Part shown: piece by piece, positions 8,274-16,429 of the stretch | How positions within the stretch are numbered: position 1 is the stretch's first letter | Layout of the letters: each line of letters opens with the position of its first letter | Source: Streptomyces sp. NBC_01232 | GTDB taxonomy: Bacteria; Actinomycetota; Actinomycetes; Streptomycetales; Streptomycetaceae | Direction of reading: 5' to 3' | Assembly: GCF_035989885.1 (NCBI RefSeq) | Contig: NZ_CP108518.1 | Location: 434,001 to 498,000, forward strand | Length of the DNA stretch: 64,000 nt | Program-made: the position numbers and the translations under genes | Notes under the pieces: generated by a model | Told to the model about the DNA's origin: nothing | Database searches by the model: none | The model's input: only the letters and a program-made list of their open reading frames with translations

Positions 8274-9077
8274 ATGAATATGACTTACAGCACCAGGCCT
8301 TCGGCGGAGGAGATCGTGGCAGCTGTGCCCGGACTCGCGCCGTACCCCCGGGCGGCCGTGGTGCTGACCCCCGAGCGGGGCGCGCCGACGGTCCATCAGA
8401 GCTCGGTGGGCGGACCGTTGCTCTGGCCGGCAGATGAGCCCTGGCCGCACTGCGATGTCCCCGACGAGAAGTCCGGCTCCGGGAGCCCGGCCACGGCCAT
8501 GGTGGCGGTGGTGCAGGTGTATCGCAGGGACGCACCGGGTGACTGGTGGCCCGAGGACAAGGACGTGTTCCAGCTCCTGTGGTGCCCCAACGTGCACTGG
8601 GACCCGCCGGCTCCGCACGCCGACATCAGCCCGGTCGCCGAGATCCGCTGGCGCCGAAGCGCCGACGTCACGCACATACTCGGGTCGCCCCCGTTGCCCG
8701 TACGGCAGGAGGACCCCGACTACGGCTACACCCCGGTGCCGTGCGCGCTCACCCCGGAGCCCCTCGTCGACTTCCCCTACGCCCAGGGCCTGCCGGACCC
8801 GGAGCTCGTCGAGTCCGTGCTGGAGTACGTGGAGGCGACCGGAGACGGAAACGACGTCATCACCTGCGTGGCAGGGATCAAGTTCGGCGGGTGGCCCACC
8901 TGGCACCTGACCGAACCGGATGACATGCCGTGCGACACCTGTGGCGCCCCGTGCCGTCTGCTGTTCACCGTGGGCAGTGACCACACCACCAACATCACGG
9001 TGGGCAGGTGGGGCGACTTCCGGGTCTTCGCCTGCCCAGCCGGAGAGGAGCACGGCTACATTTTCGACCAGCACTGA
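8274..9077 (+). CDS. DUF1963 (YwqG-like) family protein
   Basis: A 267-aa soluble protein of the DUF1963/YwqG type, whose biochemical function is unknown. Family features are VGGPLLWPADEPWPHC near residues 42-60 and VAVVQVYRRD. Later come DVFQLLWCPNVHW and the GIKFGGWPTWHLTEPDDMPC segment, matching the family's KxGGxPxWxQ element. A Cys pair in CDTCGAPCRLLF and another cysteine in VFACPAGEEHGY suggest a small metal site near the C-terminus. Either of two close ATG codons (8274, 8280) could start it. It is followed by 377 bp without a convincing gene. Confidence 0.85.
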   Translation: MNMTYSTRPSAEEIVAAVPGLAPYPRAAVVLTPERGAPTVHQSSVGGPLLWPADEPWPHCDVPDEKSGSGSPATAMVAVVQVYRRDAPGDWWPEDKDVFQLLWCPNVHWDPPAPHADISPVAEIRWRRSADVTHILGSPPLPVRQEDPDYGYTPVPCALTPEPLVDFPYAQGLPDPELVESVLEYVEATGDGNDVITCVAGIKFGGWPTWHLTEPDDMPCDTCGAPCRLLFTVGSDHTTNITVGRWGDFRVFACPAGEEHGYIFDQH

Positions 9078-9454
9078 CGTCGCCGGCGAGTGAACCCGCG
9101 CAGGGGCATGACCATGACCTGGGTTCGGGATTGAGGATCGGCCGGTGGGCTTGTTCGCCCGGGTGCCGTTCACCCTCCGCAGGCCGCACAGCATCGCCTT
9201 CGGTCGGTGTGGCACCCCAGCGCGCGGGAGTGACCGCTGCGGTCGGCCCGGACGACGAAGTCGCGGACTTCGTCGCGGGTCCCAGGGTTGTCCCAGGGCC
9301 GGGCATCGACTTCGTGCTGAGTGACGTCCCCGATGTCCGGGCCGCGGGTGCTCGCCGTGGTGAGGAGCTCGGCGGCTCGATGTCCGGGCGCCGTGACATC
9401 GTCGTGGAACGAGACCCGCACGCCCTCGCTCAGCCAGCCCTGGGTGCTGCGAGG
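9078..9454. other. Region without a convincing gene
   Basis: No frame here has both good composition and a family match. A GTG-started minus-strand frame (9170-9421) begins VRVSFHDDVTAPGHRAAELL and looks coding-like at first. It then runs into an Arg/Cys-rich end (TDRRRCCAACGG). It is in the same frame as the upstream hypothetical gene, separated from it by a single TGA, so it may be a decayed extension. No repeat or terminator was found. Confidence 0.4.
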
Positions 9455-9784
9455 TCAGTGGAAGGGGGCGAATCCCTCCGACTGGTCGAGAGGGAACGGG
9501 GAGCCCGGGGTTGTGGGGCTCCAGCCGCGGGTGAGAGCGGTTCGGATACCGGTGGCGACATCCGACGGCAGGACGGGGACGGCCGGACTGCCGATCCAGT
9601 TGCTCGGGTGGGGCTGGTCGGTGGTGACGACGAGCGTGGTGCCGGGGTTGTCGGCATGCTCGACCGCGTACGTGAGAGGTGACCAGACCATTCCCTGGCC
9701 GTAGGTCGGCCTTCCGCGAAGTCGCCATCGGTAGGTGATGCCGTCGACGGTGATGTGCCGCGACCCCTTCTTGACCAGTGCCAT
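9455..9784 (-). CDS. Conserved hypothetical protein
   Basis: A 109-aa basic protein starting MALVKKGSRHITVDGITYRW, an opening common to a small actinobacterial family of unknown function. The start was chosen at this ATG because the upstream in-frame sequence is Pro/Arg-rich. The body, RLRGRPTYGQGMVWSPLTYA followed by TTLVVTTDQPHPSNW, predicts a compact beta-rich fold. The C-terminus has VLPSDVATGIRTALTRGWSP. There is no signal peptide or membrane segment. It may stand alone; neighbours on both sides are hypothetical. Confidence 0.65.
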   Translation of the reverse strand: MALVKKGSRHITVDGITYRWRLRGRPTYGQGMVWSPLTYAVEHADNPGTTLVVTTDQPHPSNWIGSPAVPVLPSDVATGIRTALTRGWSPTTPGSPFPLDQSEGFAPFH

Positions 9785-9955
9785 GCCCGCATTCTTCCGG
9801 GTGCGCGGTGGTGCACGGCCATGGGGCCGTGGCGGATGCCTCGTGTCCACCAGGCCGAACTTCGCGAACGTATGCGCGCGAAGACCAAGCGCGGACGATG
9901 CGTCTGATGCCCCGTGGGTCACGTGGTCGAGGACTCGGGCGGTGGCCGAGCACGA

Positions 9956-10291
9956 TCAGTGGCTTGTGGCTTGTTCCAGCAGGTACCAGAGGAGCATCAG
10001 ACCTGCCCAGCCCAGTACGCCCAGGGCGCCGAGCACGATGCCTGTGACCGATGCGATCCTCCCGGAAGGTGCTGCAACGCCGCGGCGCAGCGCGCGGACA
10101 CCTGAGGCGATCGCGGCGATGCCGAGGGGCAGTGCGAGGAGGACGAGGTAGTGCAGCACGGGCAGGGTGCCGAGAGCCAAGAACGCGCTGGATCCCAGCG
10201 CCAGGGCCGGCATGCCCGTCTCGGGGCCACGGGGCGCGAGGTCGAGATCGCAGGACAGCCGGTCGGCGCTCATGGGGTGCATGGGTGTCAC
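9956..10291 (-). CDS. Small membrane protein, DUF4190-like
   Basis: A 111-aa protein with two hydrophobic hairpins: ALALGSSAFLALGTLPVLHY continuing into LVLLALPLGIAAIASG, then IASVTGIVLGALGVLGWAGL running to LLWYLLEQ. The intervening GVRALRRG loop is typical of DUF4190-type proteins, small membrane proteins of unknown function often linked to the cell envelope. The N-terminal 25 residues are polar and include a cysteine. The start is uncertain among three close ATG codons (10291, 10282, 10273). No operon partner is evident. Confidence 0.7.
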   Translation of the reverse strand: MTPMHPMSADRLSCDLDLAPRGPETGMPALALGSSAFLALGTLPVLHYLVLLALPLGIAAIASGVRALRRGVAAPSGRIASVTGIVLGALGVLGWAGLMLLWYLLEQATSH

Positions 10292-10463
10292 GGTAGGTCT
10301 GACACGGTGGCTTGCGTATGGGCGCTGCTACTCGGTCGTCCCTGAGTACGAGGCCATGCCCCAGGCCCGCGGGAGCATCACGCGCCTGCACCGCGTCCAC
10401 CCGCCCTGGACGATCTCCGGAGCGTCTCGGGCATGGTTGACCGCAGTGAGACCGGCCGGTCTG

Positions 10464-10811
10464 TCAAGCGGCGGAGAGGTCCGGTTCCTCCTGAGCGAAC
10501 GCGATGCGGCAGCGTTCCACCTGGTCGGCCACCTGCTCCATGAACCAGCCCATGACCTCGTAGGGGACGACGCGCTCGTCAGGGCTCCAGACGCGGACGG
10601 TCGGCTGCAGACTCGGGTCCTCGTCCGGGACAAGCGCCACCAGGAAGGCAGCGCCGGGCACGTGGGTCACCGAGGCGTCGGGGTTCTCGGGCCCCTCGGT
10701 CGGCACAGGCACGGCCTCGCTCAGCTCCACGGCCCAGGCATCGTCGTGCAAGGCGTAGTGGAACAGCACGGCGTAGTGACGGCCTGCATGTTCGCGTAGT
10801 TCCCATGGCAT
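10464..10811 (-). CDS. Hypothetical protein
   Basis: A 115-aa acidic soluble protein that I cannot assign. It starts MPWELREHAGRHYAVLFHYA; longer in-frame versions add Arg/Pro-rich sequence, so this ATG is preferred. The body has WAVELSEAVPVPTEGPENPD, then FLVALVPDEDPSLQPTVRVW and MGWFMEQVADQVERCRIAFA. The C-terminal third is predicted helical. There is no signal peptide. The upstream 540 bp lacks a clear gene. Confidence 0.6.
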   Translation of the reverse strand: MPWELREHAGRHYAVLFHYALHDDAWAVELSEAVPVPTEGPENPDASVTHVPGAAFLVALVPDEDPSLQPTVRVWSPDERVVPYEVMGWFMEQVADQVERCRIAFAQEEPDLSAA

Positions 10812-11355
10812 CGCAGCAGACTGCCACAGCTGCCGCGTCGGAGGCTCGCGGGTATCCCGGCTCGCTCGGCCGGCGTCGACCGGTCGTGTCCTGGGTGGCC
10901 GGCCGGCTGTCGGCGCCTTCACCGACGCTTCCTCGCCCGCGTCGGCACAGCCGCAGCCCTCGTCTCCCACCGCCGCCTCCGTGCGGTGAATGCGGCCGCG
11001 GGAAGCCGGTATGTCCTGCTGCGGTCATCCGGGCAGCATGGCCCTGCGCGCTGGAGGCCGCCGGATGAAGGCATCGGCGATCTCGTCCTGGAGCGGGTCC
11101 TCCTGCCACGTGTCGGTGATGTCGGTCCAGTTGCGGAGGACGGTCTTGCTCTCCGCCTTCGGCGTCCCGCGGTCGTAGGCGGGATCTGCATGGGACGTGT
11201 ACGGCCTGGGACATGAGCCGACCTTGTGTCACCTGAGCCCGAAGCACGCCCCGCGCGCACCGTGATCGTCGATCCACCGGAGTCGAGGTCTGCCGTCCGG
11301 TTCAAGGTCCGGTGGACACGCGCGAACGACCCCTTGGCGTCACATACGTCGAGGT
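10812..11355. other. Gene-poor region
   Basis: No complete gene is supported in these 544 bp. One coding-like but start-less fragment on the minus strand is listed separately (11025-11228). Other frames are short or skewed to Arg/Pro/Gly. No terminator or repeat stands out. Confidence 0.5.
11025..11228 (-). pseudogene. Coding-like fragment without a start codon
   Basis: A 67-codon reading frame ending in TGA carries AESKTVLRNWTDITDTWQED followed by PLQDEIADAFIRR. That composition looks like a true C-terminal protein segment. An in-frame TGA immediately upstream and the lack of any ATG or GTG before it suggest a gene remnant. No family was recognised. Confidence 0.3.
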
Positions 11356-12708
11356 TCAGAACGGGGGGCAGTCGCTGTGGCCCACCGGCTCGGGCGGGCG
11401 GACGGCGGGGCGCGGCGTCCGAAGGAGCGCTACGGCCTCCTCGACCCGGCCCAGCTCCACCAGCAGCGGGGCGAGGACCCGTCGGTGGCCCGGGCGGTCC
11501 GTGTCCAGGAGGGCGACGGCCTCCTCCGGGCGTCCGGCATCGGCCAGCAGACGGGCCACGCTCTGCACCGCGTACGGACCCCCGCCCTCGGGATGGGCGC
11601 AGGCCTCCTCCACCGCCTCGTCCAGCCGGCCGCAGGCGGCCATGAGCGGGCCCCGCAGCCGGAACAGCTCCCATTCCTCCGCGCCCCGCCGGGCCTTGAG
11701 CGCGTCCAGGTGTGCGAGCCCCTCCTCGGCGCGGCCCTCGGCGGCGAACAGCTCGCACAGCAGGTGCAGGATCCAGTCGTCGGCACCGCCCATCGCGCGG
11801 ACCACCTCGATGGCCTCGTCACCCCGCCCGTGCCGGGCGAGCAGCTGCGCGAGCAGTACCGGGGCGTGCCAGTCGTCGTGCTCCGAGTACCGCCGGTAGA
11901 CCTCGACCGCGCCCGCCACGTCCCCCCGGGCCTCCAGCAGTTCGGCCAGACGACGGACGGCTTCCTCGCGGTCCTCGCCCGCCGCGTACGCGCGCAGCTC
12001 GTCGATCCGGTCGTGCCGCACCAGCAGTTCGGCCAGCGGGTCGCAGTCGTTGACCGGGGCGGAGCCGTGCGTGCGCAGCACCTCGATGGCCTCGTCCGTA
12101 CGGCCCTGGCCCTCGCGGACGGACGCCAGCAGGGTTACCGCGTTGGACGGCTGCGGGTTCCGTTCCGCGCATTCCTGGCTGCCGCACCGCGTGCACGGAA
12201 GGCCCGGTGCGATCCGGGCCTCCAGCAGCGCAGCCACCTCCTCGTCCCGGCCCAGACCGATGCCCACCTCGACCAGGGCCTCGGCGGCGAGCCAGTCCGC
12301 GATGTGCGGCAGGAGCAGCGCGTACGCCTCCTCGCCCTTTCCGTGCCGGGCCAGCAGCAGGGCCAGGTCGCACAGGGCGAACCGCTCCCCCGCGGTCACG
12401 AAGGGGCGGACGAGCGCGATGGCCTCCGCGCCCCGGCCTCCCTCGTCCAGCAGCCGGGCCGCCTCGGCGGCCGCCGTCCACCAGCCCGTCCCGACGTACG
12501 GGGCCAGCACCGCGAGGGCTTCGTCGAGCTCGGCCCGGCCGGCGAGCAGGCGCGCCCAGGCGCGGGCGCAGAACCAGTCACCGTCCTCCGCCACGGCCAG
12601 CCCGCGGACCGCTTCGGTGTGGCCGAGGGCCAGGAGACGGTCGATGAGGTCCGGCGGTATGCACTCGTCGTGCATCCGGGTCCGGCGGTCGAGTACGGCA
12701 GCGTCCAT
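11356..12708 (-). CDS. Tetratricopeptide-repeat protein
   Basis: A 450-aa protein built from about ten degenerate TPR-like helical hairpins, e.g. AELDEALAVLAPYVGTGWWT, GRGAEAIALVRPFVTAGERF, GRTDEAIEVLRTHGSAPV, GDVAGAVEVYRRYSEHDD, GRGDEAIEVVRAMGGADDW and GRVEEAVALLRTPRPAV. Each repeat ends with a small-residue turn. An insertion with four cysteines (LPCTRCGSQECAERN) near residues 170-185 could bind a metal. There is no signal peptide or membrane span, so it is presumably a cytosolic scaffold. Such proteins are frequent in Streptomyces with no known role. The start may be M1 or the ATG eleven codons later (MHDECIPPDLIDRLL). Confidence 0.85.
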   Translation of the reverse strand: MDAAVLDRRTRMHDECIPPDLIDRLLALGHTEAVRGLAVAEDGDWFCARAWARLLAGRAELDEALAVLAPYVGTGWWTAAAEAARLLDEGGRGAEAIALVRPFVTAGERFALCDLALLLARHGKGEEAYALLLPHIADWLAAEALVEVGIGLGRDEEVAALLEARIAPGLPCTRCGSQECAERNPQPSNAVTLLASVREGQGRTDEAIEVLRTHGSAPVNDCDPLAELLVRHDRIDELRAYAAGEDREEAVRRLAELLEARGDVAGAVEVYRRYSEHDDWHAPVLLAQLLARHGRGDEAIEVVRAMGGADDWILHLLCELFAAEGRAEEGLAHLDALKARRGAEEWELFRLRGPLMAACGRLDEAVEEACAHPEGGGPYAVQSVARLLADAGRPEEAVALLDTDRPGHRRVLAPLLVELGRVEEAVALLRTPRPAVRPPEPVGHSDCPPF

Positions 12709-12785
12709 GACCGCACACTAGGGGGTGTCCTGAGGGGATCCCAACGCCGAGAGGTGCGGCGCCGGCCGGTCCTGGCCGTTGCGGG

Positions 12786-13724
12786 TCAGGCTTCGGCGGG
12801 GGCGAGGGAGTCGATGTCGTCCATGAAGCTCAGCATCCGGGCGTTGACCAGGTCGGGGTGGTCGATCTGGGGTCCGTGGCCGGTGGCGGCGACGATCTCG
12901 GCGCGGGCGCCGGGTATCAGCCGCGGTACTCGTTCCAGCTGCCGCTTGGGGTGGACGAGCAGGCTCCGCCGGCCGAGGACCAGGTAGAGCGGGGTGCGGA
13001 TGGAGCGCAGGGCCTCCTCGGCCAGTGGCCGGGGCGCGGGGCGCCGGATCCGGAAGGCGCGGGCGCCCACCTGCACCCACCTGCGCAGCTCGGGCACGAC
13101 GATGACCGGCTGCTCCAGCCAGGCGGCGAGGCGCGGGCGCAGTGCCTTGGGCGCGAAGCTGGCGAAGAGGCTGACGAACACCCAGGCGAAGAAGCGCAGG
13201 CCCACCTTTTCCAGGCCGCCCGGATCGAGGAGGGTGACGGAGGCCAGCCGGTCGGGACGGCGGTGGGCCTGGTTGAGGACGAGCCAGCCGCCGTAGGAGG
13301 AGCCCACGAGGTGGACCCGGTCGAGGCCCAGTGCGTCCAGGGCCTCGTCGAGCCACTGCGCCGCACGCTCGGGCTGCCACATGGGCTCACGATGGACGCT
13401 GCGGCCGGCGTCGCCGGGGGTGTCGAGGGCGTAGACGGGGCGTTCGGCGCTGAGCGCGGGGGTGTTGGGGTACCACATGGCGGAGCAGTAGCCCGCGCCG
13501 TGGATCAGGACGACCGGCGTACGGGACTCCGCCGCCGGGTCGTCGGGTCCGTACCGGTAGACGTGCGTGGTGCCGAAGCTCGTCTCGACGTCCGTCTCGG
13601 AGCGGACGGGTGCGCCCATCGCGTAGAGCACGTCGCTGGCGGCGAAGTACCGGTCGCGCAGGGTGTCGTTCACGTAGCGGCCGACGTCGCGGCGTGCGCG
13701 GGTTCGATTGGCGTTGTCAGGCAC
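12786..13724 (-). CDS. Alpha/beta hydrolase
   Basis: A 312-aa alpha/beta-fold hydrolase. The oxyanion motif is in VVLIHGAGYCSAMWYPN, the nucleophile elbow in VHLVGSSYGGWLVLNQAH, and the catalytic histidine in AATGHGPQIDHPDL. The lid region contains a hydrophobic FFAWVFVSLFASFAPK stretch. The start is a GTG (VPDNANRTRARRDV) preceded by ggagg six bases upstream. The substrate is not predictable; the family includes esterases and C-C bond hydrolases. It is divergent from a TetR gene across a gap holding three dyads, so it is very probably that regulator's target. Confidence 0.87.
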   Translation of the reverse strand: MPDNANRTRARRDVGRYVNDTLRDRYFAASDVLYAMGAPVRSETDVETSFGTTHVYRYGPDDPAAESRTPVVLIHGAGYCSAMWYPNTPALSAERPVYALDTPGDAGRSVHREPMWQPERAAQWLDEALDALGLDRVHLVGSSYGGWLVLNQAHRRPDRLASVTLLDPGGLEKVGLRFFAWVFVSLFASFAPKALRPRLAAWLEQPVIVVPELRRWVQVGARAFRIRRPAPRPLAEEALRSIRTPLYLVLGRRSLLVHPKRQLERVPRLIPGARAEIVAATGHGPQIDHPDLVNARMLSFMDDIDSLAPAEA

Positions 13725-13749
13725 GGGGCACCTCCTGGAAGATCCGTTC

Positions 13750-13793
13750 TTCGTAATACGAACGTACCATAAAGATGGTACGGCGGTACCATC
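13750..13793. promoter_or_regulatory. TetR operator cluster
   Basis: Three palindromes lie between the divergent hydrolase and TetR genes: TTCGTA-A-TACGAA (13750-13762), CGTACCAT-N4-ATGGTACG (13763-13782) and GATGGTAC-N4-GTACCATC (13774-13793). The last two overlap and share the middle ATGGTAC half-site, giving three evenly spaced half-sites. This is a convincing binding region for the adjacent TetR regulator, able to repress both promoters. Confidence 0.75.
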
Positions 13794-13850
13794 AAAGGGT
13801 CCGGGCACTCCGGACCACGGGAGCACCACCGACGGGCGGAGACAAAGCAC

Positions 13851-14483
13851 ATGCCTAAGCGCGTGGACCACGAGGAACGGCGGGCCCAGATCGCCGAGGC
13901 GCTCATCCAGGTGGCCGGGCGGCGCGGACTGCACTCCGTCGGCATGCGCGACGTGGCGGCGGAGGCGGGGGTGTCACTGCGGCTCGTGCAGTACTACTTC
14001 GAGACCAAGGAGAAGCTGCTCTTCTACGGACTCCAGCACCTCACCGACCGGTTCACCGCGCGCGTGGGCGAGCGCCTGAGGGCCGCCGGCCCGAACCCCG
14101 GACCGCGCGCGACCATCGAGGCGCTGCTCCTGGCCTCCCTCCCCACCGACGAGGAGAGCCGCACCTTTCACCTCCTCTACAGCTCGTACTCGATCCTGTC
14201 CGTGACCGACGAGACCCTCGCCGCCCAGCCGTTCATCGACAACCCGGACGCGGCGGAGAACGCCCTCGCCGGACTGCTCCGTCAGGCACAGGAGAGCGGC
14301 CTGGCCGACCCCGGCGTCGACGCGCGCACGGAGGCGATCAGCCTGCTCGCCATGACGGCGACCATGGGCACCAGCATCCTCGTCGGCCAGCGCACGCCCG
14401 AGTCGGCCGTCGCGGTGCTCCACCACCACCTCGACCGGATCTTCACCCCGGCCCGGCCCGCGGCGTCCCCCGACACCCGATAG
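13851..14483 (+). CDS. TetR-family transcriptional regulator
   Basis: A 210-aa TetR regulator with a BetI-like (TetR_C_6) C-terminal ligand domain. The helix-turn-helix is clear: GLHSVGMRDVAAEAGVSLRL followed by VQYYFETKEKLLFYGLQHL at about residues 25-65. The C-terminal domain includes FHLLYSSYSILSV and AISLLAMTATMGTSILVG, long helices forming a ligand pocket. The ATG start lies just downstream of three operator-like dyads, so autorepression and control of the divergent hydrolase gene are expected. The inducer is unknown. The gene is followed by a 250-bp gap before the polysaccharide operon. Confidence 0.9.
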   Translation: MPKRVDHEERRAQIAEALIQVAGRRGLHSVGMRDVAAEAGVSLRLVQYYFETKEKLLFYGLQHLTDRFTARVGERLRAAGPNPGPRATIEALLLASLPTDEESRTFHLLYSSYSILSVTDETLAAQPFIDNPDAAENALAGLLRQAQESGLADPGVDARTEAISLLAMTATMGTSILVGQRTPESAVAVLHHHLDRIFTPARPAASPDTR

Positions 14484-14733
14484 CCCCTCGGCCCCCTACA
14501 GCCCGCGGACCCCGACGAGTTCCAGGACTGTTCACCCCCACGTGACCTGCGCCTTCCCGGACCGGCCGGACGCGGCCGGTCGAATGACCGGGAGCAAGAG
14601 GTCTGGACCAATGAAGTCACGCCATTCCGTGGCGCATTGGCTCCGCTGCCACACGCTCGCAACAACTGGTCTATACCTTTGCCCTTAGGGTGGGCCACCT
14701 GAAACGGGCACATGCACAGCCGTGGGGGGCTTT

Positions 14734-16416
14734 ATGACCTTTCATCATCTTCCTCAACCACCTTCCGACGAGGAGCTCTACTGGTACTTCGGACCGCAGC
14801 GCCGCTGGGTCCTGGTCAGCACCTCGCTCGCCTTCGTTTTCACGGCGGCGACCATGTTCACCTTCGCCCTGCGAACGCCCGCACTGTGGGCGTTCCTCGC
14901 CGTCCTCGGCCTCAACGTCGTGGCCCTCGTGCTCTCCTCCGTCAACAGCCTGCGCCAGCGCCGGCTCACCCGACCGTCCCACGAGGTGCTCGTCCACGCC
15001 TGGCAGCCCGCCGTACTGCCCGGCGTCGACCTCTACCTGCCGACCTGCGGCGAGCCCCTCGACGTCCTGGGCAACGCCTACCGGGCGGTCGCGGCCGTCG
15101 ACTGGCCCGGCGCGCTGACCGTCTGGGTCCTGGACGACGCAGACCGCCCCGAGGTCGCCGCGCTGGCCGCCTCGTACGGTTACGAGTACGTCGTACGGCC
15201 CGACCGGGGCCATCTGAAGAAGGCCGGCAACCTCAACCACGCGCTCACCCTGAGCAGCGCGGAGTTCATCGCGATCCTGGACGCCGACTTCGCGCCGCGG
15301 CCGGACTTCCTGCGCCACCTCGTGCCGTACCTGGCCGATCCCGCCGTCGGCATCGTGCAGAGCCCCCAGTGCTTCGACACCGACGAGAGCATGGGATGGA
15401 TCCAGCGGGCCGCCGGCTCCGCGCAGGAGTGGTTCTTCCGCTGGATCCAGCCGTCCCGGGACGCGAGCGACGCCGCGATCTGCTGCGGCAGCAACGCCGT
15501 GTACCGGCGCAGTGCGATCGACCTCGCGGGCGGCTTCGCCCGGCTCGACCACAGTGAGGACCTGTACACCGGACTCGCCCTCCACGAGCGGGGATTCCGC
15601 ACGCTGTACGTACCGGTGCTCGTCGCCAAGGGCACCTCGCCCGACGAGGTCGCCTCCTTCGTGAACCAGCAGTACCGGTGGGCAATGGGCAACCTCCACC
15701 TGCTCGGGACCCCCGTGCTGCACAGGATGCGCGCGCCCTGGCGGATGCGCCTGTGCTTCTACGAGGGCATCGTCGGCTATCTGACCACCGCGGTGAACAC
15801 CTTCGCGGCGCCGCTGCCGCCGCTGGTCATGATGTTCTGGTACCCGGACCACATCCGGCCCTGGCACGTGCTGCCGCTGCTCGCCCCGCTGTGGCTGTGG
15901 CACGTGCTGCTGCCAAGGATCAGCCGGACCCGCTGGCGCGTGGAGGTCATCCGGGCGAACGTCCTGACGAGCGTGGCCGCCGCGGCTGCTTTCGTGCACA
16001 CCCTGCGGGGCCGCAGCGCCGCCTGGGTGCCCACCGGCGCGCGGAGCACGGCGGCCCCGGGCGGGATGGCCCGCCGGGTGATCGCCGTCTCGCTCGTCTG
16101 GCTCGTCCTGTCCAACGGCGCCGCCGCCGCGGGGCTCGTGCTGGCCGTGGCCGGCCATGGCTGGGAGCCCAACTGGGGGCTGCTCCTCTACCTCCTCGTG
16201 CAGTGCCAGATCAACGTGCCGCTGATCCGGGACCTGGTGGCCGAGCTCTACCCGGCCGCGGGGCCGGTGCGCGCCCGGGTGCGCGACGCCCTGCGCTCGC
16301 GCACCGGCATGCTGCCGCGCCGCTGGCCCGAGACCGTCGCCGCCTCCGCGGTCCTCCTGCTCACCGGCCTGCTGGCATCGGGGTGGGTCGACCCGATGCT
16401 TCCCTGGCTGAGTTGA
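14734..16416 (+). CDS. Family 2 glycosyltransferase, cellulose-synthase-like
   Basis: A 560-aa processive beta-glycosyltransferase in the cytoplasmic membrane. Two N-terminal helices (residues 20-70) precede the GT-A domain with the D,D,D,QxxRW set: DDAD near 134, DADF near 183, SEDLYTG near 276 and QQYRWAMG near 312. Four to six C-terminal helices form the export channel region. It lacks the PilZ domain of bacterial BcsA. ATG 14734 is preferred because ggggggc sits just upstream; a GTG four codons earlier is possible. The next gene starts 13 bp downstream and encodes an acyltransferase-GH16 fusion, so the two probably make and modify one exopolysaccharide. Polymer identity is unknown. Confidence 0.9.
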   Translation: MTFHHLPQPPSDEELYWYFGPQRRWVLVSTSLAFVFTAATMFTFALRTPALWAFLAVLGLNVVALVLSSVNSLRQRRLTRPSHEVLVHAWQPAVLPGVDLYLPTCGEPLDVLGNAYRAVAAVDWPGALTVWVLDDADRPEVAALAASYGYEYVVRPDRGHLKKAGNLNHALTLSSAEFIAILDADFAPRPDFLRHLVPYLADPAVGIVQSPQCFDTDESMGWIQRAAGSAQEWFFRWIQPSRDASDAAICCGSNAVYRRSAIDLAGGFARLDHSEDLYTGLALHERGFRTLYVPVLVAKGTSPDEVASFVNQQYRWAMGNLHLLGTPVLHRMRAPWRMRLCFYEGIVGYLTTAVNTFAAPLPPLVMMFWYPDHIRPWHVLPLLAPLWLWHVLLPRISRTRWRVEVIRANVLTSVAAAAAFVHTLRGRSAAWVPTGARSTAAPGGMARRVIAVSLVWLVLSNGAAAAGLVLAVAGHGWEPNWGLLLYLLVQCQINVPLIRDLVAELYPAAGPVRARVRDALRSRTGMLPRRWPETVAASAVLLLTGLLASGWVDPMLPWLS

Positions 16417-16429
16417 AAGGCACCATCCC

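Noticed and set aside
9170..9421. Possible 83-aa minus-strand gene
   Set aside because: The first 25 residues look coding-like but the end is Arg/Cys-rich and no family is evident; noted only within the gene-poor region.
7770..10400. Single 876-codon minus-strand gene
   Set aside because: Only the final 111 codons look like protein; the rest is antisense to a DUF1963-type gene or overlaps other minus-strand genes in different frames.
14661..14720. TTAGGG-containing segment as a further iron box
   Set aside because: It lacks the paired CCTAA arm and precedes a glycosyltransferase gene with no iron link.
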